From assembly GCA_036245525.1 (NCBI GenBank), contig BTPG01000005.1, positions 248,001 to 312,000 of the forward strand: a stretch of DNA of 64,000 nucleotides, read 5' to 3'. The notes under the pieces were generated by a model, which was not told the origin of the DNA, did no database searches, and saw nothing but the letters and a program-made list of their open reading frames with translations. The translations under genes were made by a program, and so were the position numbers. Origin of the DNA: Semisulcospira habei (taxonomy: Eukaryota; Mollusca; Gastropoda; Semisulcospiridae). This document shows, in pieces, positions 42,849 through 53,588 of the stretch (its first letter is position 1; every line of letters begins with the position of its first letter).

Positions 42849-43727
42849 ATGAGTGGTCTTGGTCCAAAGCCTAGAATCATACCAGTTGCGTGTCCAGTAA
42901 CAGAATTGAAAGATTTGGCAGACGTACAGGATTTTGAGAATGAAGGGGAAATTGGAGAAATATATGGTTTTGAACTTGATTCAACTGGTATGTACAAGAG
43001 GAAAGTAATTGTCGACATGAAAGACGGTGAAAAACAGATTCCTAAACTTGGTCAGCTTCGTGATGTTACTGTACCTACTCCACCTGTAAATAATGCGCCT
43101 TACAACTTAATACATGTGGGTAGTAAGTGGGTTGTTTCACCTGTGCCTGCACCACCACCCACAATTGACTGGGACATAAAGATTGAATTTATTAGTCCTT
43201 ATGTATACACTGATGACGAAGGTGCCTTAGTGTTTAGGAAGGTTGTTAACTCGGGGCCGCTTATTGTAAGTCTTGTTCCAAGTTTTGCCCTAGACAACAA
43301 TAGCAGAGAAAAACTGAAAGTTGAAAATTATGAGAGACGGCGATATCTTCTTACAACTAGAAAGGGTAGATCAGATACTTCTGTTGTGTTTATGCCAGCA
43401 AGCTTAGTCGTGGCTAGAGAAGTGACAATAGTATTTGAAATTATCATGAAATCTGTTGCTTCTGCAAAAGAGGCTCAAATTGCACAAGGAATTAAACTTA
43501 CATGGAATGAAACAGTAACAGAATCATCAAAGGTCTTTATTGCCATTACAAAAAATAATGATGTTATTAATGTTTCGAGCAGTATTCCAGCTGTCAAGGT
43601 GGTGGTTGAAAAAACAACTTTTGTTCGTCTAACTTACATAAACCTTGAACACATTGATCTTGTTGCATTTTATTATGCCAGCAAATTGTATACTTTTGAA
43701 GAGTTGCAAAATGTAATTGCTGATTAA
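42849..43727 (+). CDS. Maverick gene X, unknown function
   Basis: 292 codons from ATG 42849 (TTTATAAAAATG), starting 20 bp after the previous stop. N-terminal acidic region (ELKDLADVQDFENEGEIGEI), Pro-rich linker around residue 85-105 (PAPPPTIDWD), then a beta-rich C-terminal domain with SLVPSFALDN and VFMPASLVVARE. No known domain recognised. Its last 54 codons are almost identical to the fragment at window position 2-166 although that copy belongs to a Maverick with different termini. Probably structural. Confidence 0.75.
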   Translation: MSGLGPKPRIIPVACPVTELKDLADVQDFENEGEIGEIYGFELDSTGMYKRKVIVDMKDGEKQIPKLGQLRDVTVPTPPVNNAPYNLIHVGSKWVVSPVPAPPPTIDWDIKIEFISPYVYTDDEGALVFRKVVNSGPLIVSLVPSFALDNNSREKLKVENYERRRYLLTTRKGRSDTSVVFMPASLVVAREVTIVFEIIMKSVASAKEAQIAQGIKLTWNETVTESSKVFIAITKNNDVINVSSSIPAVKVVVEKTTFVRLTYINLEHIDLVAFYYASKLYTFEELQNVIAD

Positions 43728-43747
43728 AAAAATATTTGTCATAAAAA

Positions 43748-44365
43748 ATGGTGAACTTGTATCCACAAATACCACCTGAGCAGCTTGAGCCTATTGAGCG
43801 TGATAAAACATTAAAGGCAGATTCATTCCGTTTAATGAATATTACAGAAGCGTTGAAGTATTTGGAAGAAGAACAAGCAAAATACTCGAGGTGTAAACGC
43901 CGTTACAATACGGTTTTCAATTCTGTACACAACACATCAATGGCCATGGGGGTGGTTTCGGCCGGATTATCTGTAGGAGGTATAACTCTTTTTGCAACGG
44001 GGGTGGGAAGTGTCGTAGGAATTGCTGTTGAAGCTGTTGGCCTTGCCACAAGCCTGGCATGCTTTGGTATGGAAGCCCTTAACAAAAAATTTTATACTAA
44101 GTTGCAGAAGCATGAAGCATTAAGTACGCTCGCAGCAGCTAAGCTGACGAGTATGAAACTTATTATTAGTAAATCTTTGGAAAATAATGAAATTGACGAT
44201 AACGAATTTAAGAGAGTCCAGGATGATTTGGCCAACTATAAACAACAAAAATCTGAAATACAGAATAAGATGCGTAGTCAGGCTGTAAATGTTGAAGAGC
44301 TAAAGAAATCTTTTTTAGAACAAGGAAAAAAGATAGGCGTAGAAGAAACTATGAAAAAAGTTTGA
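43748..44365 (+). CDS. Maverick gene Y, putative membrane-active virion protein
   Basis: 205 codons from ATG 43748 (ATAAAAAATGG). Basic helix (ALKYLEEEQAKYSRCKRRY), two hydrophobic Gly/Ala/Val segments (residues about 55-100: VVSAGLSVGGITLFATG...), then charged helices with SEIQNKMRSQ. Zero frame ends at TGA 44363-44365; in the homologue at 196-882 the zero frame is open six codons further. A conserved -1 frame continues to 44484. The zero frame also holds A_AAA_AAG at 44326-44332, a possible slippery site. Function unknown. Confidence 0.8.
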   Translation: MVNLYPQIPPEQLEPIERDKTLKADSFRLMNITEALKYLEEEQAKYSRCKRRYNTVFNSVHNTSMAMGVVSAGLSVGGITLFATGVGSVVGIAVEAVGLATSLACFGMEALNKKFYTKLQKHEALSTLAAAKLTSMKLIISKSLENNEIDDNEFKRVQDDLANYKQQKSEIQNKMRSQAVNVEELKKSFLEQGKKIGVEETMKKV

Positions 44366-44484
44366 GAACTTACAAGCAAGTAACGATAGGTTTTGGTAAT
44401 CCATTATTTTTGTCATACACTTCGCAAAGAGATGTCATGCCTGCTCATTTGACGCCATCAGCTCCACCACCAGATTATTACTAA
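44296..44484 (+). other. Conserved -1 frame extension of gene Y with late-domain motifs
   Basis: Open from 44296 to TAA 44482-44484 in the -1 frame. The last ~38 codons resemble the -1 frame of copy A and end with PSAP (44455-44466) directly followed by PPDY (44467-44478). P(T/S)AP and PPxY are the two classic viral late-domain motifs that recruit Tsg101 and Nedd4-family ligases. At the position of the copy A heptamer the sequence here is CTT ACA AGC, so the slip site is lost or different. Confidence 0.6.
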
Positions 44485-44677
44485 AAAAAAAGTTTTCTTG
44501 TTGTCCTTCTAACTTGAGAAATCTGTCCGAGTGTCTTATGACTTGGGTTAAGAACTTATGATAACTAACGTCAAAGTTACTTGTAAGTTGTAGGTAACTT
44601 TGAAATTAGTTATCAAGTAAGATCATAAGTTATTCACAGGCAAAGTTTTTTTTTTTAATTTATTTTTCATTATAAAA
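44485..44677. other. Y-Z spacer of the Maverick
   Basis: Contains imperfect inverted pairs (GTAAGTTGTAGGTAACTTTG; GATAACTAACGTCAAAG / CTTTGAAATTAGTTATC), then an A/T-rich leader with ATTATAAAAATG before gene Z. The equivalent place is where the two family-2 copies in this window end and begin. Confidence 0.5.
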
Positions 44678-45205
44678 ATGAATCAAGACGAATTACTTCT
44701 TCTAAACGATATTAATGCTGTAGAAAACAAAGACTTAGACTCGAAAAAACAGCGTCTTTTGTCTGTGATTGTCTCAGGCAAATCAAAGACTTATCTCGGA
44801 AAACAATACATGACAGAGGATATTGAATCTCTTACAGCTGACGAGCTAATCAAGCTTCATTCAAAATATGAAAACCACATCGCTTCACTAATGACTCGTG
44901 ATTTGAGTCGATCTCTAGTATGCCTATACACAAAAGCAGTGAGTCACTTTCTACCTGTGGATAGTGACAGTCTTTCACACGACCTTGAAAGCAATCCTAT
45001 TGTTTCAAGTTCAATTGGCAAATTAGCATGTGTCATGTTTTACAAGTTTGGAAATTACCTTGCACCTGTCGTAACCCTTCTTGTTACTGGGAGTCATATT
45101 GATTTCTCAAAAATAAATTTTACTGCAGAAGAAAATGGACGAAACCCAGGCGACTCCACAACTGAACCCTGTTTTGACACAGGTTCAAACTGTGACGAAG
45201 ACTAA
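44678..45205 (+). CDS. Maverick gene Z, unknown function
   Basis: 175 codons from ATG 44678 (CATTATAAAAATG). N-terminal helical segment LLLLNDINAVENKDLDSKKQ, a central VCLYTKAVSHFLPVD block, and a hydrophobic stretch APVVTLLVTGSHIDF. Homologues are known to me only as Maverick neighbours. The 5' end of a second copy is at 63852. The following gene starts inside it, 71 bp before its stop, as is common in compact viral genomes. Intact. Confidence 0.75.
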   Translation: MNQDELLLLNDINAVENKDLDSKKQRLLSVIVSGKSKTYLGKQYMTEDIESLTADELIKLHSKYENHIASLMTRDLSRSLVCLYTKAVSHFLPVDSDSLSHDLESNPIVSSSIGKLACVMFYKFGNYLAPVVTLLVTGSHIDFSKINFTAEENGRNPGDSTTEPCFDTGSNCDED

Positions 45206-45584
45206 AAGTCCAGGCAGGGTTGAGGCTGGAAAAAGATTAGCTGAATATAATAGGCAAAAAAAATTACAGCTTAAGGCACAAACAGAAAAGACTCATGTAA
45301 CTGATCCACCGTCAGGATCGTCAGGACCTGTGTCAGTACCGTCACACCTTCATGAAAGTGAGAGACAAACAACTAAGTCTGACCCTGACCCCGAACCTCA
45401 AACAACAAAATATGTAGTTGCCGGATTTGTTGTCGGATTTGGTTACGTAGGTTATCAATTATACAAAAAATACAAACCACAGACTCGTACAGTGACCAAA
45501 AAATCAGACACTCCAAAAACAAAACCAGAAGTCGCCACATTACCAGTAACATCCAAAGCCGTTGACCCATTTTATATGCAGTAA
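45135..45584 (+). CDS. Maverick small single-pass membrane protein
   Basis: 149 codons. N-terminal RVEAGKRLAEYNRQKK basic patch, Ser/Pro/Gln-rich middle, one membrane segment about residues 96-113 (YVVAGFVVGFGYVGYQLY), Lys-rich tail. The RVEAGK(R/K) start motif followed by a C-terminal anchor is a recurring Maverick-associated small protein. Function unknown. Overlaps gene Z by 71 bp in another frame. Confidence 0.7.
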   Translation: MDETQATPQLNPVLTQVQTVTKTKSPGRVEAGKRLAEYNRQKKLQLKAQTEKTHVTDPPSGSSGPVSVPSHLHESERQTTKSDPDPEPQTTKYVVAGFVVGFGYVGYQLYKKYKPQTRTVTKKSDTPKTKPEVATLPVTSKAVDPFYMQ

Positions 45585-45619
45585 ATAAAAATATTATTTT
45601 AATTTTTCTTGCCTAAGAA

Positions 45620-45850
45620 ATGAACGACTCAAAAAATTTAATGAACCTTGTGTATCACTCTGCCGTAATCAGCGGATTAGCAGTAGCTTATTCTATGCTG
45701 GGAAAAAGTCTACTCAAAATGAAATCAGCAGACCTCAGTAGACTCGATTTCGAAGACAGCGCTAAGCTAATTGTAGTTGTTACAGCGTCGATTGCGACAA
45801 AAGACTTTCTTGTCAAGCAGGGAATTATTCCCGAAAATGTTTCTATGTAA
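45620..45850 (+). CDS. Maverick small protein, hydrophobic N-terminal half
   Basis: 76 codons: NLMNLVYHSAVISGLAVAYS hydrophobic helix, then DFEDSAKLIVVVTASIATKD and KQGIIPE at the end. Short proteins of this length with a terminal KQGIIPE motif recur in the same position in invertebrate Mavericks as I recall. Intact; function unknown. Confidence 0.7.
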   Translation: MNDSKNLMNLVYHSAVISGLAVAYSMLGKSLLKMKSADLSRLDFEDSAKLIVVVTASIATKDFLVKQGIIPENVSM

Positions 45851-45861
45851 ATAAAAATATT

Positions 45862-46296
45862 ATGGCGACGATAGCTATTATGATAGGAGGTGCTATGGTT
45901 AATGCTCTGGCATTTAGTGGCTCTAATTATCTCTTTTCAAAAATGGGTAGAGAAGAATCTGCAGAAGAATTAAAACGTCATAATGAAGCATCTGAAAAAC
46001 TTGCTCAAGCCCAGCAAGATTATGAAAAGAATAGAATTGAGAAACTTGATTTCATCAATGAAAAACTCAGGCTTGAAGGTCACGCACAGCATACGTTTTC
46101 AAATACAGACGAAGCAATCAGGGAATATTTTCTTGTCACGGGTGAAGACATGTCTATCCCAAAACCAAAACTAAGTGACTATTACAAACCAAGCACACAA
46201 CAAAGAAACGGGGAGATAATCTTTGTTCTAGTGGGAATGACATTTGTTTATTTTACAGGAGTTTTCATTGCTAGAAAAAATGGCAGCCGAAAATAA
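45862..46296 (+). CDS. Maverick membrane protein with central coiled coil
   Basis: 144 codons, start TATTATGGCG. N-terminal hydrophobic segment with VNALAFSGSNYLFSKM, a long charged helix about residues 30-85 (QDYEKNRIEKLDFINEKLRL), LSDYYKPS, then a C-terminal membrane segment (IIFVLVGMTFVYFTGVFIA). This layout and the NALAFSGSNYLFS motif are widely conserved beside Maverick integrases. Intact. Its last 17 bp overlap the integrase start. Confidence 0.75.
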   Translation: MATIAIMIGGAMVNALAFSGSNYLFSKMGREESAEELKRHNEASEKLAQAQQDYEKNRIEKLDFINEKLRLEGHAQHTFSNTDEAIREYFLVTGEDMSIPKPKLSDYYKPSTQQRNGEIIFVLVGMTFVYFTGVFIARKNGSRK

Positions 46297-46638
46297 ACTA
46301 TCAAAAATATATTACTCTCCATCAGGCTATTGGAAAGGAGCAACAGCTATTGAAAAATTACATGCCGCTGTGGGCGGAGATATAACACTCAATCAAGTCA
46401 AGCAATGGTTACAGAGACAGGCAATTTGGCAGATATATCTTCCTGCTCCAAGAAAAATAACAAGACCCCATTTTGAAAACACTACCCCAAATGACACACA
46501 CCAAATGGACCTCCTGTTCTTACCACATGACACAATAAGAAAGAAACGATACAAGTATGCACTGACTGTTGTAGACATTGCTTCAAGGTATAAAGACGCT
46601 GAACCCATATCTGACAAAACAGCCAGTACAGTTGCTAC

Positions 46639-49048
46639 TTACTTACTTACTTACGCCTGTAGCCCCTACCCGGGTACAGGCCGTCGACGAGAGACCTCCA
46701 GCAACTCCTGTCCTGTGCTTCTCCTTCGATTCTACTCCAGGTGGTTCCCAGTCTCTTGATGTCTGCTTGGAGGTCTCGACGCCAGGAGTTTCTCGGCCTA
46801 CCTCTTTTCCTCTTTCCCTGGGGGTTCCATGACAATGCCTGCCTAGTGATACTGGAAGCTGGCTTTCTCAGACTGTGACCGATCCATCCCCATCTTCTTC
46901 GCCCAATTTCATTCTCTGCTGTTATCTGCTCTGTTCTCTCCCAGAGTCTGACGATGCTGATCTTCTCTGGCCAGTGGATTTTCAAAATTCTTCTAAGGCA
47001 ACTGTTCATGAAGGTCTGTACTCTGTTGACTGTGGTTTTTGTCAATCTCCATGTCTCTGCTCCATATAGGAGAACTGCTTTTACATTGGAGTTGAAAATC
47101 CGGACTTTGGTGTGTTGTGACAGCTCTCTGGAACTCCACACTTTTTTCAACTCGAGAAAGGCTGCTCTGGCTTTACCGATTCGTGCTCTGACATCTGCAT
47201 CAGTGCCGCCTTTTTTGTCTATGATGCTCCCGAGATAGGTGAAGGACTCCACCTCCTCCAACGGGGTGCCAGCAAGCAAGACTGGTTCTTCCCTGGTTGC
47301 GTTCAGCCTCATTGTCTTTGTTTTCTGTTTGTGAATGGTGAGGCCCACTTGGGACGAGATGTCAGCAAGCCTCGTGGTCTTGTCCTGCATTTGTTGATGA
47401 GTGTGGGACAGTAATGCCAAGTCGTCTGCAAAATAGAGGTCGTCAAGCTGTGTCCACAGTGTCCACTGTATTCCACCTCGTCTGTGCTCTGTGGTCATCT
47501 TCATGACCCAGTCTATGGCCAGTAGGAAGAGGAACGGAGACAGCAGACACCCCTGCCTGACACCAGTTCTGACCTGGAGCTCTCTGGTGAACTGCCCTTC
47601 GTGGATCACGCGACATGTCATGCCATCATAGCTGCTCTTGATCAGGCGGACGAGCTTTGTGGGTACACCGTAGTGTCGTAGGAGTTTCCACAGAGTCTCT
47701 CGGTCCACGCTGTCAAATGCTTTCTCATAATCCACAAAGTTGACGTACAGCGGGGAGCTCCACTCCAGAGACTGTTCCACGATGATGCGGAGAGTGGCGA
47801 TCTGATCTGTACATGATCGGTTCTTCCTGAATCCTGCTTGCTGGTCTCTCAGCTGGGGGTCAACGGAGCTCTTCATTCTCTCTAGGATGATCCTGTTGAA
47901 GACCTTTCCTGGTACTGACAGCAAGGTGATTCCTCTGTAGTTGGAACACTTGCTGAGGTCGCCTTTCTTGGGAAGCTTGATTAGGTACCCCTCCTTCCAG
48001 TCAGCTGGCATCACCTCCTCTTCCCAGATCTTTCCAAACAGTGGGTACAGCATCTCAACTGTTGTCTCTAGGTCTGCTTTCAGAGACTCCGCTGGGATGC
48101 CATCTGGCCCTGCTGCTTTGCCATTCTTCAAAAATGCCACTGCTTTTCTGATCTCTTCCCGGCTGGGTCTGTCACAGCTGATGGGTAGGTCGGTCTCTGC
48201 CGGCTGGATGTCGGGGGGGGGTCGGGTGGGCTAGGTCTGTTCAGTAACTCTTCAAAATACTCGGCCCATCTGTCGAGTTGGTCTGCTCTGTCTGCAATAG
48301 GCTTGCCTTCTTTGTCTTTTACTGGTCTTTCTGTATGGCCATACTTACCCGACAATCTTCTGGTAATGTCGTAGAGCTGTTTCATGTTGCCGCTGCCTGC
48401 TGCCTTTTCTGCCTCTGCTGCCAGGCTGTCTGTGTAGGCCCTCTTGTCTGCCCTGATCCTCCTCTTCACCTCGCGGTTGGCTTCCGAGTATTCCCCCTGT
48501 GCCCTTACTTTGGCTGCTCTCGTGCGACTGTTGTTGACCGCTGCTTTCTTCTGCTTCCTCGCTTCTATCTTCTTCAAGGTCTGTGCCGACAGCCAGTCCT
48601 TGTGGTGGTGTTTCCTGAACCCTACAGTGTCTTTGCAGGTTGAGTTCAGCGCCTCTCTAACTGCCTTCCACTGCTGCTCTGTGGTGACCGCCTCCTCTTC
48701 ATTTACTAGCTCCTGTAGCGCTTGAAACCGGTTGGACAGCACCAGTTTGAACTCTTCTCTAACTCCAGTTTCTCTCAGGAGGCCTACATTATAGCGCTGT
48801 CTTCTTGTTGTCTCTGTGCGGCTTTTCTTTAGCTTGAGCTTCATTCTTAAGGTAAGCAGATGGTGGTCTGAGGCGACATCTGCTCCCCTCCTCACTCGAA
48901 CATCTTGGAGGGATCTTCTAAATTTCTTGCTAATGCAGATATGGTCTATTTGGTTCTCTGTTGTATGGTCAGGTGAGACCCAAGTTGCTTTGTGTATTCT
49001 TCTGTGTGGGAAGATGCTGCCTCCAATGACAAGTCGGTTTAGAGCACA
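46639..49048 (-). mobile_element. RTE-like LINE inserted in the Maverick integrase
   Basis: Minus-strand insertion of 2.41 kb with 11-bp target duplication (46628-46638 = 49049-49059). It is 5'-truncated inside the endonuclease domain and ends in a (TAAG)n-type tail only a few bases after the ORF stop, the short 3' UTR usual in RTE-clade elements. A shorter 3' copy of the family lies at 33918-34050. Confidence 0.88.
46647..49040 (-). pseudogene. RTE-like endonuclease/reverse transcriptase, frameshifted
   Basis: From the right: endonuclease remnant with DHTTENQIDHICIS and the terminal SDHHLL motif (about 48880), a basic linker, then RT with GKAAGPDGIPAESLK, YRGITLLSVPGKVFN, VDYEKAFDSVDRETLW, GVRQGCLLSPFLF, the catalytic YFADDLALL and KTKTMRLN, followed by TYLGSIIDKKGG, VLLYGAETWRLT and a C-terminal WIGHSLRK tail, stop at 46647. 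The frame changes near 48130-48220, where a G9 tract lies, so the copy is frameshifted or the homopolymer is miscounted. Confidence 0.85.
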
Positions 49049-49647
49049 ACAGTTGCTACAGCATTAACAAAAATATATGGTCGAGGCCCTTTAAGATACC
49101 CCAGACTAGTGCAGGTTGATGACGGATCAGAATTCAAAGGTGCAGTTAATCAGTTATTTGCTAAGCATGGTGTATTGGTCAGAAGAGGCATTCCAGGTGT
49201 GCACAGATCACAGGCAATTGTAGAAAACTTTAACAAACAGTTGTCAGAGAGACTTTTCAGTTACCAGTATTCTAAGGAACTCATGCATGACACACGTAAC
49301 ACTGAGTGGGTTAAAAGATTACCACATGTGATAAAAGCAATGAATAATGAAGGACACCCTAAGCCTGCTGATGCTATTAAATTGAAAACAATTGCAGAGC
49401 CAAAAAAAGGGCCAACCCCACCTCCAGACACAAGTTTATTTACCAAACAGGTGAGATATTTATATCAACCAGGGGAAGCTGAAAATGACATAAGACGCAG
49501 GGCGACAGACCCCATCTGGTCAACATCTGTTCATAATATAAAAAAAAATAATCCCTGGTCCAGACGCAACAATATATTATCTGTATGAGCCTGCGCCTCA
49601 GAGGGCATTTGTCAGAGAAGAATTACAGATTATTCCCCCAGACACCG

Positions 49648-52600
49648 TTACGCATTTTTAATCATTTCATCAACTAACTCATTGATTAGTTCATCAACCA
49701 GTTCATCAGCTATTTCTTCAGATAACTTGAGCCTGTAATGTCCAGGTGCATAAGCCTTTTCCTTAGTGTGAAACACGCGTTTTGTGTCCCCAACTGCAAG
49801 TGACTTCTTATGTGTTTGGATCATTTCAATATTGTGTCTATTTGATCTCAGTGACTTGTTTGGATAATCAGGCATCAGTTCTCCATCTAATACTTGCTTA
49901 TAATGTTCATGTCGAATGTCTTTATTTTTTATCGCTGTTTTTTTGATACCTTTTGCTTTTGACTGACTACCTTTTTGGTGTAGTATAGAATACATTTTTG
50001 ATCTCAGTCCAACGTACTCAACTATTGGCACACCATTTAGTTCATCCTTAAACTTACCAGGCACTTTCTTGTTTTGTGTGCTAAACAGCGGGTGATCTTT
50101 AGGGTAGTCAGACGTGTCATACATGTGTAACTCTGTTTTCATGTCTTCATAAAAGTCTTCAGTACACACATCAATGATCATAGAGTCAGTGTCAGTGTAT
50201 AGCAGACGACACTCAGGATACTTTGGTTTGAAGTAATCATAATAAAATTCAAGCATCAACAGTTTTGACAATTCAAGAATTGCCATACCAATGAATACTG
50301 GCTTGTCTAGTTTAACAATCTTTTTTTTGAGTGACACTGCATACAATGATGAATGAAACTCTTTTTAACCTGTGTACTGTGGCTTACCTGTAAGTTTAAT
50401 TGCACCTGATTCAGTTGTGACCAGTCTCACATCTTTGCGGTGATGAGGATTTTCCATCGTCTTACCAAAACAGGCATTGTTGATAAGCTTAAAGAAGTCT
50501 TTGTCAAATGCAGTGTTGCCGTCCCTTTCACGCAATGTTGTGTTCTTCATTATGTAATCTTTCATGAAAGCACTCTGATCAAATTGAATACCTCTGTGAA
50601 CTTTCTTTAGTACTAACCCATGTCTGATGTAAAACTGTAACAAGCGATAGTGACACACGTAATTGAATTTATCATTTAAATTTGGCACTAGTTTGGTGTC
50701 TTCTTTTTTCCCTGTCATACTCATTTTCTCAACTGCTAATGGATAATCATTGTGGTAATCATGTAGATGGTGTGGGTACTCCAGGTCTACTTCAAAGATC
50801 CAACCCTTTTCATCATTTTGACCTCGAGCCATAATATATTTTGTTAATTTTTTTATGCCATACTGTGACAAATCATACAAACAAAAGTTTTTTAATGGTA
50901 ATAATTCACACATCGCGAATCCGTACAAATTGTTAGCGTCCACGTACGTAATAAATGACCTTGACATTGAGGGGTCAAAGTCGTCAAGATATTTATTATT
51001 TGCCTTGGCATAATTATTTGCTGCTAAACTAATCCCTCCCCTCAATCCACGTTCCACCATTTCACCCATCGTACGATCATACAACAGGTCTATAGATATC
51101 TTACTGGATTTCAAAAATGCATCCCATGTCATGCCAGGACTAGTGATGTAACAAGCAGGGTCAAGACTGTAGTGTAACAAACCCTTTTCACGATAACTTT
51201 CGAATACGTCTGCTAGCAAGCAAACGTCAGCTTTCAAGTACTGGTCATGGTAGTCACCAATTGTCTGACATCCTAGTTTACCCCATGCATCAAGTGTGTG
51301 CTGGTAATCAGAGTCAGAAATACCTTTGCCAGTTAGTGTGGAATAAAATTTCTCTTTTGGAGGCAGTCTCCTTTCTTCAAACACTACCCAGTCACTGATG
51401 TACTCATATGGATAAACACCTTTTTTAATCAAGTCTGGCTCAAAATATTTACTTGTTATTGGATACTCAGTCAGTCCTTCTGCTAGACTAGCCAACCCTA
51501 AAGACAGATGTTGCATAGAGTCATAAAATGATAATTTGTCTAACCTAAAAGTCAAGTATTTCTCAGTTGTCTGAGCAATACAACTTATGTTTCTGTAAGA
51601 CTCATCCACAGCCTGCATGATAATGTGTGAATCATATCCCTTCAGATTGTGGAAAAAGATTGGTAACTTGTATGTCTTAGGATCTATTTTTAATAACAAG
51701 TTACAATTGCTATGTGCAGCACCTCTGTAACATCCAGTTATGTGATCATGGTCAAGAACTTTATCACCCCCCAGAGGCTGTTCACAAATCCAACACGTCT
51801 CAGCTGTATCAAATTTTAGTTTGTCTTCTTCTGTCATCACTAAAGGCATCTGACATGTTGTGAGATACTGTACTACCTGACTATACAGATGTCTCATTTC
51901 TGTTAAAAACAGACATGCTGCATTTTCACCCCTGTAGATAACAGGTTCTGAATGAAGACCGTCTGACCTAACAATAATGTATCCAAAAGAACACACCACT
52001 TGGTCACTCAATTTTATAGTCTTTGGTAATGACTCTGGAACTGGACCCTCATATGGAACAACGAGTGATTCAAAATCTGCGTATACTACAAATGGCAGCT
52101 TTTGTTGATTAACATAGTTCTTGAAATAAACCTTGCTGCCAGGATCTGGATACCTAAGTATTGTTTGAATGTCATCAGCCGACCTACAGTGCTGGGTATG
52201 CTTATGTGCCACTTTTATACAGGAGAACCTTTGTAAGCATCTTTTACATATTTCCTGTTTGCCATTGTGTTTTGATACATGATTATGAATTAGTCGTGAC
52301 ATACTCCTAATAATTGTGTAGTGAAAGTTATCACCAGAGCTTATTAGTAACATATCAACATGTTTATCTTCTGGCTGCCCATAGGTTGGGGCAATTGGAG
52401 ATACTCTAATTGGCTGTAACTTATTCTCAGATTCATTATCCCATACAAACACATTCACGGATATACCAGGATTTAGTTTTTCAAACAAGTCTATGTCCTC
52501 TATTTTAACAGGGAACTCAATGCCACTGAAGTTGAGTTCATTTATAAAATTGGTATAGTTAGATACACATTCAGGTTTTGTTTTTACAAAATGCAGTTTG

Positions 52601-53073
52601 GCAAGCACACACCACATAAAACAGAAATTATCATTGTTCTGAATATTGACCACACCCTTTTTGTCTACAACCTCTTTTGGTAGTGGTATCCATGATTTGC
52701 CTAAAATAGGATGATATCTTGACTGCTTTAGTTGTAGTTCATGTACAAGGCCTTCATGCCAGCCAGACCCTTGCATTTCTGCTCTGTCAATTGCTTCATG
52801 GAAGTCTGGTAACAATCTTTCTCTAAACACTTTCTCTAGTTCTCTTCTCGAATTAACTGTGTGCTGCCTTGTCGAGATATACGTTACAATAACTTCACCA
52901 ACATCTCTGACAAATTCTATTTTTGCAACAATCTGAATCTTTACACTATCAGAAAGAAGGTTATTTTGTATGACTAAAAAAGATCTTTCTATTGATTCAT
53001 AGACATTGTAAATATTATATATAGGTAAGTCAGTTGTGTGAAACACGTTTCTTAATCTTTGATGGTTGTCCAT
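49648..53073 (-). pseudogene. Maverick protein-primed DNA polymerase B, one in-frame stop
   Basis: Start ATG 53071-53073, 1,141 codons to 49648. Exonuclease motifs: VVYADFESL, HNLKGYDSHII, YLKADVCLLADVF; polymerase motifs: YVDANNLYGFAM (A), INNACFGKTMEN (B) and YTDTDSM (C). Between Exo I and II lies a Cys/His insertion CWICEQP...LDHDHITGCYRGA...NCN typical of an endonuclease VII-like zinc element. The only lesion seen is an in-frame TAA at 50365-50367 just after motif B; both sides are in one frame. The intact enzyme replicates the linear element from a terminal protein. Confidence 0.93.
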
Positions 53074-53165
53074 CTTTTTTATTTGTCCGACAAAAAAATA
53101 AATAGAAAATTATATAATGAAAATGGCACTTTATTGACTAAAACCTATATAATAGACAAAATTAA

Positions 53166-53561
53166 TTACCAACTAATAAGCCACTTCATAGATATGTCTT
53201 CTGTTGTATCATGTTCAATCTTTTGCATGTGTAATATTGTTTTATTAACAGTAATAAATTTAACATTTTTATTTTCTTTTTTTATTTGATTGTATATGAA
53301 TAAACACATAATCTTAAACCAGTCAGATTTAGCATCATAAACTAAAAAATCTTTTGTCCTATTATTATAACATGGAAAATTATTAGAATATCCAAGATAA
53401 AAACTATATGTCATATATATTTTCATTGGTGTTGGAAGTGTTGAGAAAGGGTGTCTAACTTGTGTTTTTAAGTCACTAATAAGCATAAAACCCCTGAAAC
53501 TCGATGTAATATCTATGTATTTACCAATAGGCCAATTTTGATTTTCTTGTCTGTCTGTCAT
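53166..53561 (-). CDS. Maverick hypothetical protein
   Basis: 131 codons from ATG 53559-53561, preceded by CTATAAAAAATG on the minus strand. Contains IDITSSFRGFMLISD and FYLGYSNNFPCYNN, and a Lys-rich C-terminal third. I recognise no domain; no His-Asp/Glu-Cys pattern of an adenain-type protease is evident. It lies between PolB and the ATPase and is intact. Confidence 0.6.
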   Translation of the reverse strand: MTDRQENQNWPIGKYIDITSSFRGFMLISDLKTQVRHPFSTLPTPMKIYMTYSFYLGYSNNFPCYNNRTKDFLVYDAKSDWFKIMCLFIYNQIKKENKNVKFITVNKTILHMQKIEHDTTEDISMKWLISW

Positions 53562-53588
53562 TTTTTATAGACAAACCAAAAAGATAAA

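Larger units (their letters stand above)
46280..49588 (+). pseudogene. Maverick RVE integrase, split by a LINE insertion
   Basis: The first part (46280-46638) has YYSPSGYWKGATAIEKLHAA and the first catalytic Asp in HQMDLLFLP. The second part (49049-49588) has the second Asp in VDDGSEFKGA and the Glu in AIVENFNKQLSERL, completing a D,D-35-E core, then a C-terminal tail to TGA 49586-49588. The pieces are separated by a 2.4-kb LINE flanked by ACAGTTGCTAC. Apart from the insertion each half is open and in the same frame, so the gene was intact when hit. The intact enzyme joins element ends to host DNA, giving the 5-6 bp duplication. Confidence 0.9.

Noticed and set aside
49648..50346. A separate 232-codon gene after PolB
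   Set aside because: It is in the PolB frame and carries polymerase motif C; one TAA separates it from the rest.
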